Positions 54,520 through 61,751 of a stretch of DNA of 64,000 nt are shown piece by piece (the first letter of the stretch is position 1; each line of letters starts with the position of its first letter). Made by a program: the position numbers and the translations under genes. Under the pieces are notes generated by a model, which did not search any database, was not told where the DNA came from, and worked only from the letters and a program-made list of their open reading frames with translations. The stretch lies in contig CAWJKP010000001.1 in assembly GCA_963843465.1 (NCBI GenBank), positions 2,170,001 through 2,234,000 on the forward strand. The letters are read 5' to 3'. This DNA comes from CAWJKP01 sp963843465 (lineage in GTDB: Bacteria; Planctomycetota; Planctomycetia; Pirellulales; Thermoguttaceae).

Positions 54520-55596
54520 GTGACTAACAGCAAGACACTCAAGGTGGCCGTGGTCGGCGGCGACGGCACCGGGCCGGAAGTGGCGGCCGAGGGCCTGAAG
54601 GTCTTCAAGGCGGCGGCCGCCTTGGAAGGCATCTCCTACCAGGTCAAGGATTTCGACCTCGGCGGCGATCGCTACCTCCGCACCGGCGAGGTCCTCCCGC
54701 CCGGCGTGCTGGAAGAACTCCGCGCCTTCGACGCCATCCTGCTGGGCGCCGTGGGCCACCCCGACGTGCCCCCCGGCATCCTCGAAAAAGGGTTGCTGCT
54801 GGAGCTGCGCTTCAAGTTCGACCAGTACATCAATCTGCGGCCGGTGAAGCTCTTCCCCGGCGTCGAGACCCCGCTGGCCGGCAAGGGGCCCAAGGACATC
54901 GACTTCGTCGTGGTCCGCGAGAACACCGAAGACCTCTACTGCGGCGTGGGCGGGTTTTTGAAAAAGGGCACGCCCGACGAAGTCGCCCTGCAGACGGCCG
55001 TCTTTACCCGCAAAGGCTGCGAACGCTGCATCCGCTGGGCCTTCGACTTCACCCGCCGGCGCAACCAGAAGAAACAGCTTACGCTGGTGGCCAAGACCAA
55101 CGTGCTGACCTACGGCCACGATCTCTGGTGGCGGACCTTCCAGGACGTGGCCCGGGAGTATCCCGACATCAAGACCGACTACAACCACGTCGACGCCTGC
55201 TGCATGTGGATGGTGAAGAACCCCGAGTTCTACGACGTGATCGTGACCACCAACATGTTCGGCGACATCATCACCGATCTGGCCGGCATCCTCCAGGGCG
55301 GCATGGGCGTGGCCGCCGGCGGCAACATCAACCCCGACCGCACGGCCCCCAGCATGTTCGAGCCCATGGGCGGCAGCGCGCCGAAATACACCGGCACCGG
55401 CAAGATCAACCCCATCGCCGCGATCAGCGCCGCGGCCATGTTGCTGGAGCAGTCGGGCTACGAACGGGCCGGCGCCCGGGTGATGCGGGCCATCCAGACC
55501 GTCACCGGCACGAAGATGAAGAGCCAGGCCGCCGGCAAAATGGGTTACAACACCCGGGAAATCGGCGATTTGGTGGTGGAAGCCCTGAAACAGTAA
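54520..55596 (+). CDS. Isocitrate/isopropylmalate dehydrogenase-family enzyme
   Basis: NAD(P)-dependent beta-decarboxylating dehydrogenase (358 aa), GTG start at 54520. Motifs: GGDGTGPEV, VRENTEDLYCGVGG, NVLTYGHDLWW, the metal/substrate Asp in TTNMFGDIITDLA, and GSAPKYTGTGKINPIA. The ENTE-x-x-Y-x-GVGG form is nearer to isocitrate, homoisocitrate or tartrate/malate enzymes than to typical LeuB. So it may be a leucine-pathway enzyme or act on another 2-hydroxy acid. It is not next to other leu genes; the toxin-antitoxin pair is directly upstream. Confidence 0.85.
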   Translation: MTNSKTLKVAVVGGDGTGPEVAAEGLKVFKAAAALEGISYQVKDFDLGGDRYLRTGEVLPPGVLEELRAFDAILLGAVGHPDVPPGILEKGLLLELRFKFDQYINLRPVKLFPGVETPLAGKGPKDIDFVVVRENTEDLYCGVGGFLKKGTPDEVALQTAVFTRKGCERCIRWAFDFTRRRNQKKQLTLVAKTNVLTYGHDLWWRTFQDVAREYPDIKTDYNHVDACCMWMVKNPEFYDVIVTTNMFGDIITDLAGILQGGMGVAAGGNINPDRTAPSMFEPMGGSAPKYTGTGKINPIAAISAAAMLLEQSGYERAGARVMRAIQTVTGTKMKSQAAGKMGYNTREIGDLVVEALKQ

Positions 55597-55715
55597 GAAT
55601 CGGCCGAAGAATAACATCCGGATTTCCAGAAACCAAAAGTGACATAGCCACGGATGCAACACGGATCGACACGGATGCGTCAGTAAACAGATCGCTTGAA
55701 TTCGATCTGGGAACG

Positions 55716-55772
55716 TCACCGCAGAGACGCAGAGATAACGAGAATTCGAACTCCTCTGTGTCTCTGCGGTGA
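55716..55772. repeat. Inverted repeat, CACCGCAGAGACGCAGAG family
   Basis: Arms 55716-55734 and 55754-55772 match at all but about one of 19 positions. It lies in the 243-bp gap between the dehydrogenase and SDR genes, next to short ACGGAT repeats (55650-55680). Confidence 0.8.
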
Positions 55773-55839
55773 ATCCTTGATCTGTGTTCGATCCGCGGCT
55801 AAATCCGAAAGCTGCTTTTCGGCCCATCCTCAGGGAGAA

Positions 55840-56616
55840 ATGTCGATGTTCCCGAACCTCTTCAGCCTTTCCGGCCGCGTGGCCCTGGTGACCGGCGGCA
55901 GCCGGGGATTGGGCAAGGCCATGGCGCAGATCTTCGCCCAGGCCGGGGCCGACGTCTTCCTCTCCAGCCGCCATGAGAATGAGCTGGCGCCGACGGCCGC
56001 CCAGATCGTCAAGGAGTCGGGCGTTCGCGCGGAATACCTCGTCGCCGACATGACCGACCGCGGCGACGTCCGCCGCCTGGCCGAGACGGCCATCGCGCGG
56101 CTGGGCAAAGTCGACATCCTGGTCAACAACGCCGGCGGCAACCGGCCGCAGCCGATCGACGAGGTGAGCGACGAGGTCTGGGACGGGCTGGTGGAGCTGA
56201 ACCTCACCAGTTGCATGGCCCTGACCCGGGCGCTGACGCCGGGCATGAAACAGCGCCGCTGGGGCCGCGTGATCCACATCTCCTCGATCATGGGACTGGC
56301 CAGCACGGCCGGCCGCAACGTCTACTCGGCGACCAAGGCCGCGCTGATCGGCATGGCCAAGGCCTCGGCGATGGACCTGGGAAAATACGGCATCACCGTC
56401 AACTGCCTGGCCCCCGGGCCGTTCGCCACGGAGATGCCGATGTCGATCCTTAGCCCCCAGCAGCAAGAGGCCCTGGCCGCCCGCACGGTGATGAACCGCT
56501 GGGGCCGGCCCGAGGAGCTGGCCGGTCCCGCGTTGCTCTTGGCCAGCGAGGCCGGCAGTTACATCACCGGCACGGTGCTATTGGTCGACGGCGGCTGCCT
56601 GGCCCGCGTGTTTTAA
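55840..56616 (+). CDS. Short-chain dehydrogenase/reductase (FabG-like)
   Basis: Classical SDR (258 aa) with AGGGAGA before ATG 55840. Cofactor motif TGGSRGLGKAM, NNAG in LVNNAGGNRP, catalytic Ser and the YSATK motif (Tyr-x3-Lys) in GRNVYSATKAALIG, and C-terminal GTVLLVDGG. Likely an NAD(P)-dependent reductase or dehydrogenase of a sugar or fatty acyl substrate; FabG-like or gluconate-dehydrogenase-like roles cannot be separated by eye. A palindrome array begins 15 bp after its stop. Confidence 0.92.
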   Translation: MSMFPNLFSLSGRVALVTGGSRGLGKAMAQIFAQAGADVFLSSRHENELAPTAAQIVKESGVRAEYLVADMTDRGDVRRLAETAIARLGKVDILVNNAGGNRPQPIDEVSDEVWDGLVELNLTSCMALTRALTPGMKQRRWGRVIHISSIMGLASTAGRNVYSATKAALIGMAKASAMDLGKYGITVNCLAPGPFATEMPMSILSPQQQEALAARTVMNRWGRPEELAGPALLLASEAGSYITGTVLLVDGGCLARVF

Positions 56617-56630
56617 ATGTAGGGGGAGTG

Positions 56631-56796
56631 GTCGGCACACGCCGTGTGCCGTTCTGGGTGGCAGGGTAGTCGGCACACGCCGTGTGCCGTTCTGGGCGGC
56701 AGGGTAGTCGGCACACGCCGTGTGCCGTTCTGGGCGGCAGGGTAGTCGGCACACGCCGTGTGCCGTTCTGGGCGGCACACGGCGTGTGCCGACTAC
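56631..56796. repeat. Tandem array of four 38-bp palindrome units between convergent genes
   Basis: Units start at 56631, 56669, 56707 and 56745, each GTCGGCACACGCCGTGTGCC followed by GTTCTGGG(C/T)GGCAGGGTA. The array ends in an inverted half (CGGCACACGGCGTGTGCCGA...). The core is shared with 12134-12214. It separates the SDR gene from the minus-strand gene ending at 56805. Confidence 0.92.
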
Positions 56797-56804
56797 TTGG
56801 CGCG

Positions 56805-57416
56805 CTACCGCGCGTAGCGTTCCTGCGGCCGGGCGGCGACGTTGGCCGGCGGGCCGTCGGCCGGCTGTCGTATCGGGTTGCCCGCGTTCTGCGGCGACGC
56901 CTGCGGGGCAGCGGTGCGGACGGCGACCGCGTCGATCATCCAGCCGGCCGCGACGTGCTGGAAAGCCACGTGGAATTGGATCTGCAAGGGCTGCGTGGGA
57001 AAGAAGCCCACGATTTGCAGTTGGCCGGCATGGTCCATCGCCGGGGCCTCGGTAAAGACCGGCTCCAGCAGCAGGATCGGGCTGAGGTCGGTCTTCTGCT
57101 CGCGGAGTGCCTGAAAGATGGTAGCCAACTGGGCGGCCGAGTTTCGCTCGCGGAAGGCGGGCCCGCCCAGGTCGCGGAGCACCGTGTAATTGCCGGTCAG
57201 ATTGCCGTGGTTGACGGCCGTCAAGGTGTTCCTGACCAGCATCACGGCGGCGTCGCGCTGCTGGTCGCGCTGCTGGTCGCGCTGCGGCGCCTGCCCGAGG
57301 GCCAGGCCCGGCACGAGGCAGGTTGCCGCGACAAGCGCGAGTGCCGCCAGTCCCGCTTTGCGGCGCCGCGGAGACCGCAACCCAGCTTGCCACTCTCCCG
57401 GCGAGACTTTCCTCAT
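56805..57416 (-). CDS. Secreted hypothetical protein
   Basis: Exported protein of 203 aa started at 57416 (MRKVSPGEW), with a signal segment (AGLAALALVAATCLVPGLALG). A short RDQQRDQQRD repeat follows. Residues ~50-160 look like an NTF2-like or DUF-type alpha+beta domain (LVRNTLTAVNHGNLTGNYTVLRDLG, FHVAFQHVAAGWMIDAVAV), which often binds small ligands. The end is Pro/Gln-rich. Function unknown. Confidence 0.6.
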   Translation of the reverse strand: MRKVSPGEWQAGLRSPRRRKAGLAALALVAATCLVPGLALGQAPQRDQQRDQQRDAAVMLVRNTLTAVNHGNLTGNYTVLRDLGGPAFRERNSAAQLATIFQALREQKTDLSPILLLEPVFTEAPAMDHAGQLQIVGFFPTQPLQIQFHVAFQHVAAGWMIDAVAVRTAAPQASPQNAGNPIRQPADGPPANVAARPQERYAR

Positions 57417-57603
57417 GGCAATTCCTCGCAAACGTCGGCCGCGGGCCACGCCAGTCATGGAACCACAGCGAGACTTCAAGGCCATGTATCGGCTGGGCGA
57501 AGGGGTGGAGCTTTAGCAATTTGTAACGGTTGCAACGAAAATGCGGGATAGACGTAGGGTGGGCTTCAGCCCGCCTTCACGAGGCGGAGCTGAGAATGCC
57601 AGT

Positions 57604-57699
57604 CGTAGGGTGGGACAAGCTTGCCGAGCGAGCGCCGGCCCACCTTCGGAACCGCTGGTGGTCCGGCGCTCGCCCAAGGCGAGCTTGTCCCACCCTACG
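57604..57699. repeat. Inverted-repeat element, GTAGGGTGGGAC family
   Basis: Perfect 18-bp outer arms (57604-57621 and 57682-57699, CGTAGGGTGGGACAAGCT and complement) with further imperfect pairing inside. Another copy is at 63122-63219; single GTAGGGTGGGCTT-type arms occur at 57553 and around 29157-29183. Confidence 0.85.
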
Positions 57700-57707
57700 T
57701 CCTGTTA

Positions 57708-57764
57708 ATGTCGCCTTTCGCTCCGCGAAAGCCGCGCTTCTTTCGCGGAGCGAAAGGCGACAAT
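57708..57764. repeat. Palindrome, GTCGCCTTTCGCTCCGCGAAAG family
   Basis: Nearly perfect palindrome directly after the previous element, matching 44496-44553. The loop sequence differs (GCCGCGCTTC). Confidence 0.88.
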
Positions 57765-58090
57765 CCGGCAAATATTGATTCGCCGGTCCTAAGGTACCTT
57801 GCCGACCGCCAATCCCTGGACGCATGGCCGGCTTTCGCGTATCTAGCGAAGAAACTGCTTGTGCGGTTCCGTTTGTACCATCGGCCAGGCACTTTGCCCT
57901 TCGTTAGGGTAGGTACGGCGTCCCACAGGACCGTCACAGGTTTCCCCGTTTTACATACTTTGCTCGTCTTCAAGGGGCTTGTATCGCCGCTGTCCCAAAA
58001 GGGGGGGTACCTTCGGCAGAAAGCGGTGCATACATTTGGCAAAGTGATGCGGAATACCCGCTTGGAGTATTGGCGCCGTTACACGCACGG

Positions 58091-58143
58091 GACCGTCTTA
58101 CGCGCTGCACGAAAACGGTCGCCGGCGATTCGGCGACCTTTTT
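58091..58143 (+). promoter_or_regulatory. Candidate transcription attenuator before the LEPR-XLL gene
   Basis: A terminator-like hairpin, GGTCGCCG (58117-58124)/CGGCGACC (58131-58138) with a 6-nt loop and T5 (58139-58143), ends 20 nt before the start codon and just ahead of the ribosome-binding site. Upstream GACCGT (58091-58096) is complementary to ACGGTC (58115-58120), which overlaps the 5' arm of the hairpin, so an alternative stem could block the terminator. This matches the layout of attenuators and riboswitches. No known ligand-binding core recognised. Confidence 0.5.
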
Positions 58144-58162
58144 GCACAGGAAAGGAGCCTTC

Positions 58163-60341
58163 ATGTTTTCTTCGACGCGGAGTCTGTTCGACACGGTCTT
58201 TTCCGCAATGGGGACCTCCCGGCGAAGCAGCTCGCGCCGGCACAGGCGGACGCCGATCCCCTGCCGGCTGCGCTTCGAACAGCTCGAAGGCAGAACGATG
58301 CTCTCAGGCGTGACCACGCAAGCTGCACTGATTGCGGCCATCAATACCGCCAACGCCACGGTCGGCTCGCACTCGATCACTCTCGGCGCCGACATCACGC
58401 TCAACGAAGCCACCGCGAACAATACCAATGACGGCCCAAACGGGCTCCCTTCCATCACGTCGGGCGACAACCTGACCATCCTCGGAAAGGGCCACGTGAT
58501 CCGGCGCAGCACCAGTTCCGCCGATGCGGCTTTCCGCCTGTTTGACGTGGCCTCGGGGGCGTCGTTGAACCTGGACAATTTGTCGCTGGAAAACGGCCTG
58601 GTCTCGGGACCGGCTGCCACGACACTCCAGGGCGGGGCCATCTTCGTGGAAAGTGGCGGCAAGCTCAACCTCGACGGCGTCACCCTCTCCGGCAACTCCG
58701 TCAACAACGCCGGCGTCGCCTCCCAAAACACCTTGGAAGGCGGCGCGATCTACAACGCGGGGACCGCGACGATGGTCGCCAGCACCGTGACGGGCAACTC
58801 CGCCGCCTTCAGTCTCACCAACGCTGCCGGCCAGGGCGACAACGACGCCGTCAGCAGCGACAATGGCAACGGTCTTATCGGGAACGTCGTTGTGGAGGGG
58901 GGCGGCATCTACAATGCCGGCAGCTTGTCCATCACCTCCGGCAGCCTCGTCAGCCATAACTCCGCCACCAGCGCCGTCACCAATGGCAGCAACTCGCCTT
59001 CCGGGGGCGTCGGCAATGGCAACTCCAACGGCGACGGCAATGCCGGCACTTCCGACGACAATGGCAACGGGATCAGCGGCAACGTCACCGTGGCGGGCGG
59101 CGGCATTTATAACTTCAACTCGCTGACCGCCAATGACGTCACGGTCGAGCGCCAATTACGCCTCCAGCTCGGTCGCCAACGGCAGCGACAACGGCGCGAA
59201 CAACGGCGTGGACACCGCGAGCTCCAGCGGCGACGACAACGGCAACGGCGTCGATGGCAACATTATCGTGTCGGGCGGCGGCATTGCCAATGACGCCAAC
59301 GGCACGGCGACCATCGCTGATAGCAACGTGTCCGGCAATTGGGCCGCCAGCAGTATCAGCAACGGCAACAACAACGGCGACGGCGACGGCCAGAACAACG
59401 CCCTCACCGTCAGCGATGAGGGGAAGAACAACGGTAACGGCGTGGTGGGGTTTGTCAACGTTTCCGGCGGCGGCCTCGACAACGAGAGCGGCGGCACTCT
59501 GAAACTCGCCAACAGCGTCGTGTCCTTCAATTCCGCCAGGAGCAGCGTCATCAACGGCAACAACAACGGCAACTACGACGGCAACGATGACGGCGACGGC
59601 GACGGACTTGCCAGTAATCTTACGGTGCACGGCGGGGGAATCCGCAATGCCGGCACGCTGACCGTCACCCAGGCCTCTCTCTTCGGCAACTCGGCCGCCA
59701 GCGCCATTAGCAACGGCAACGGCGACGGCAACAACGTCGGCGACAGCAACGGCCGGTCCGACGAGGGCCGTGCCGACGGCAATGGCGTGACCGGCGAGGT
59801 CCTGGTGGCGGGAGGCGGCATCGCCAATTCCGATTCCGGGACGCTGACCGCCACCAACTCCGCCCTGTGGTTGAACTCCCTTAAAAGCACGATCGCCAAC
59901 GGCACGGGCAACGGCGACGATGACGGCCAGAACGACGGCAGCAACGGTGACTGCGGCAATAACTGCGGCAACGGCGTCGGCGGCAACGTCGAAGTGGATG
60001 GAGGCGGCATCGGCAATTCCGGAACCGCCACCGTCACGTCGTGTTTGATTGTCGGCAATTCCGCCGCCAGCACCGTCACCAACGGCGCCGGCAACGGCGT
60101 CTCCGACGGCGGCGAATTGCCGGTCAATCCCGGAGATGGCCAGGGCGACGGCAACGGGGTCAATGGCACCGTCGAAGTAGTCGGTGGTGGCACGGCCAAC
60201 TCCGGCACGCTGAACCTTGTTTCCAGCATGGTCCTCGGTAACTTCCTCTCTAGTAACCCCGTCAGCGGCAGCGGCGACCCTACCCTCGACGGCGTGGTGG
60301 TCAACGATACTGTCAGCGTACTCGACCCAAACAGCTTCTAG
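58163..60341 (+). CDS. LEPR-XLL surface protein with Asn/Gly/Asp-rich beta-helix repeats, frameshifted
   Basis: Large exported protein; AAAGGAG precedes ATG 58163. After a basic head comes LRFEQLEGRTMLSG, the planctomycete LEPR-XLL sorting signal. Residues ~50-200 resemble beta-helix/polymorphic adhesin units (GGAIYNAGTATMVASTVTGNS). From ~215 on, eight or so units of ~55-60 residues follow, each with an NGN(x)NGDGDGQ-like Asn/Gly/Asp stretch, then GNGVxGNVxVxGGGI and a hydrophobic strand. The acidic Asn/Asp/Gly loops suggest calcium binding. The frame changes at ~59147 (VTVE to SSANYASS), so one base seems lost. Probably an adhesin or matrix protein. A terminator-like hairpin precedes it. 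Confidence 0.75.
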
Positions 60342-60793
60342 GCTCGAAGAAGATCAGGGCCAGTTGACACACGTACTGTGTGGGCATGAAGGGAGAAGGA
60401 GACTCCTCAGCCCGGCTGCACGAGCGCGAAATCCACGGCCTCGCCGACGTCGGCAAAGATGCGGTCGGGCCGTTGCTCGCCCTCGCACCCCTGGCAGCCA
60501 TAGCCCGTGCGGACGCCGTAAGCCCGGAGCCCCGCCGCCCGGGCCGCGCCCATGTCGCGCCAGGTGTGGCCCACCAGTAGGGTTGGTTCGGCGGTCCGTA
60601 GGACCGTCACAGGTCTTGCCGCTTTGCATGCTCCCGGGCCGCGGACCGTCTACGCCGATCCCAATTTGGCCGGCAAACGAAGAGGAGAGGCCGCGGGGAT
60701 CGGCACGGATTTCTCTTGAATGTCTTACTAGGCAGGCCGATAATGAAGGCGGACTGCGGCAGTGCGGGCTGGTAACCCTTTAAGGTGGTGGCC
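60342..60793. other. Interval with a duplicated gene fragment
   Basis: These 452 bp hold the duplicated 3' fragment of the nucleotidyltransferase-phosphatase gene (60404-60577) and ~200 bp of sequence without recognised features before the small ORF at 60794. Confidence 0.55.
60404..60577 (-). pseudogene. Duplicated 3' fragment of the nucleotidyltransferase-phosphatase gene
   Basis: 174 bp match 61749-61922 with about five mismatches (~97%) and no gap. Read on the minus strand it encodes the last ~57 residues of the HAD phosphatase (TWRDMGAARAAGLRAYGVRT ... FADVGEAVDFAL) up to the stop at 60407, but has no 5' part. The full-length copy lies 1.3 kb away, on the other side of the RAYT transposase. 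Confidence 0.85.
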
Positions 60794-61006
60794 ATGAGCG
60801 ATTCACGGGACGACAGGATCGAGGATTTCAATCCCGGGAAGGTTCCACTCGACTCTTTCGACGTGGAAACCAAATTGGGCCTCATGCACGTCGATACCTA
60901 CGACCTGGACGCGGCCAAACGCTACCAAGCCGAACGGGCTCAATGTGACGTAGGGTCGGGCACTAACCCCCTTTCCGCCCAGAATCGCCAACATTCGGGC
61001 AAATGA
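60794..61006 (+). CDS. Small hypothetical protein
   Basis: A 70-residue ORF with AAGGTGG shortly before ATG 60794 (MSDSRDDRIEDFNPGKVPLD). The first ~50 residues look like real coding sequence, acidic and mixed in composition (FDVETKLGLMHVDTYDLDAA). The tail after AERAQ reads into a GACGTAGGGT word that belongs to a repeat family, so the gene may be truncated. No family recognised. Confidence 0.35.
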   Translation: MSDSRDDRIEDFNPGKVPLDSFDVETKLGLMHVDTYDLDAAKRYQAERAQCDVGSGTNPLSAQNRQHSGK

Positions 61007-61108
61007 CGGCGGGCGTCTTCGGAATAATTCCAGGCCATGATGGCGAAGTACGCGAAGTCGTCGGCAGGGCCCGTGGACGATGATCCGCTCCCCGCAGAGC
61101 GCGAGCCA

Positions 61109-61627
61109 TCGTAACCCGAAGCGTCAGCGAGGGAACCGGTCCTGGCCCTCTGTCACGTACAGGATGGCTGCTTCCAGGCTTATCTCGTCGTAGAGATGCC
61201 GAATGCTTCCGCGCTCCGCCCACCAGTTCTCACGTTTTGCGTCGAAACGCTCCTTCAGGCGTCTGGTGGCCCATGCCTTGAGGTCCACGCGAATCTTCTT
61301 GGGACGCGTGTCGCCGGCCGAGACAACCAAATGGACGTGGTTCGACCGGCAGTGTACCGCATACAGGCGCCAGCCTCGGTATCGGCACGTCTCAGCGATC
61401 TGTCGCTCGACGGCGTCACGTTGCTCAAGGCTCAGCCGACACGCATCTTCGGTCATTCGCGCCTGCGCTTCAATCTTGCGCGGCGGGTCAGGAAACTGCC
61501 AACCATGGCGGTACTCCACCCAACCCCTGGCATCGCCCGGCAACCACGTGCCGTAGGTGACCCACGTCAGAAAGTAGCCGATCGGATCATCCATAATGAT
61601 CTCCCTCGCTGACGCTTCGGGTTACGA
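61109..61627. mobile_element. RAYT element: REP inverted repeats bracketing a transposase gene
   Basis: TCGTAACCCGAAGCGTCAGC (from 61109) and its inverted copy (61603-61627, ending GCTTCGGGTTACGA) flank the transposase gene. The left repeat contains the transposase stop codon; the right one contributes the GGGAG of its ribosome-binding site. A related non-autonomous copy is at 49120-49183. A second partial right repeat (GCTCGCTGACGGTTCGGGTA) follows at ~61630. Confidence 0.8.
61124..61594 (-). CDS. REP-associated tyrosine transposase (Y1/HUH, IS200-like)
   Basis: Single-strand transposase of the RAYT group (156 aa). It opens with YFLTWVTYGTWLPGD, as in many planctomycete RAYTs. The HUH metal motif is His86-Val-His88 in HCRSNHVHLVV; Tyr146 in AAILYVTEGQ is the likely nucleophile. 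RAYTs process palindromic REP sequences as single strands and are thought to spread them. The gene is framed by inverted repeats that overlap its stop and its ribosome-binding site. It appears intact. Confidence 0.9.
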   Translation of the reverse strand: MDDPIGYFLTWVTYGTWLPGDARGWVEYRHGWQFPDPPRKIEAQARMTEDACRLSLEQRDAVERQIAETCRYRGWRLYAVHCRSNHVHLVVSAGDTRPKKIRVDLKAWATRRLKERFDAKRENWWAERGSIRHLYDEISLEAAILYVTEGQDRFPR

Positions 61628-61751
61628 TTGCTCGCTGACGGTTCGGGTACGGAACAGAAATTGCCAGCAAGGACGAGATTTAAGTTCCCGGAGAATCCAC
61701 GCTCTTTCAACCACCCACCCCTACCCTCTCCCGAAGGGAGAGGGGGATTCC

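Larger units (their letters stand above)
57417..58162. other. Repeat-containing interval and possible structured leader
   Basis: Of these 746 bp, 57549-57764 are occupied by GTAGGGTGGG-type and GTCGCCTTTCG-type elements. The remaining ~390 bp before the adhesin gene hold no ORF I would defend and end in mutually exclusive hairpins at 58091-58143. An AGGACCGTCACAGGT word at 57929 recurs at 60600. Confidence 0.5.

Noticed and set aside
54460..56466. A 668-codon minus-strand frame opposite the dehydrogenase and SDR genes
   Set aside because: Composition is typical of antisense frames (His/Ala/Gly-rich) and it crosses two well-supported genes.
56631..56796. Possible CRISPR array
   Set aside because: The 38-bp units are contiguous with no unique spacers, each unit is itself palindromic, and no cas genes are near.
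58091..58143. c-di-GMP (GEMM) or another known riboswitch
   Set aside because: ACGCACGGGA is only superficially similar to the GEMM core; the conserved second half is not found. I keep it as an unassigned attenuator.
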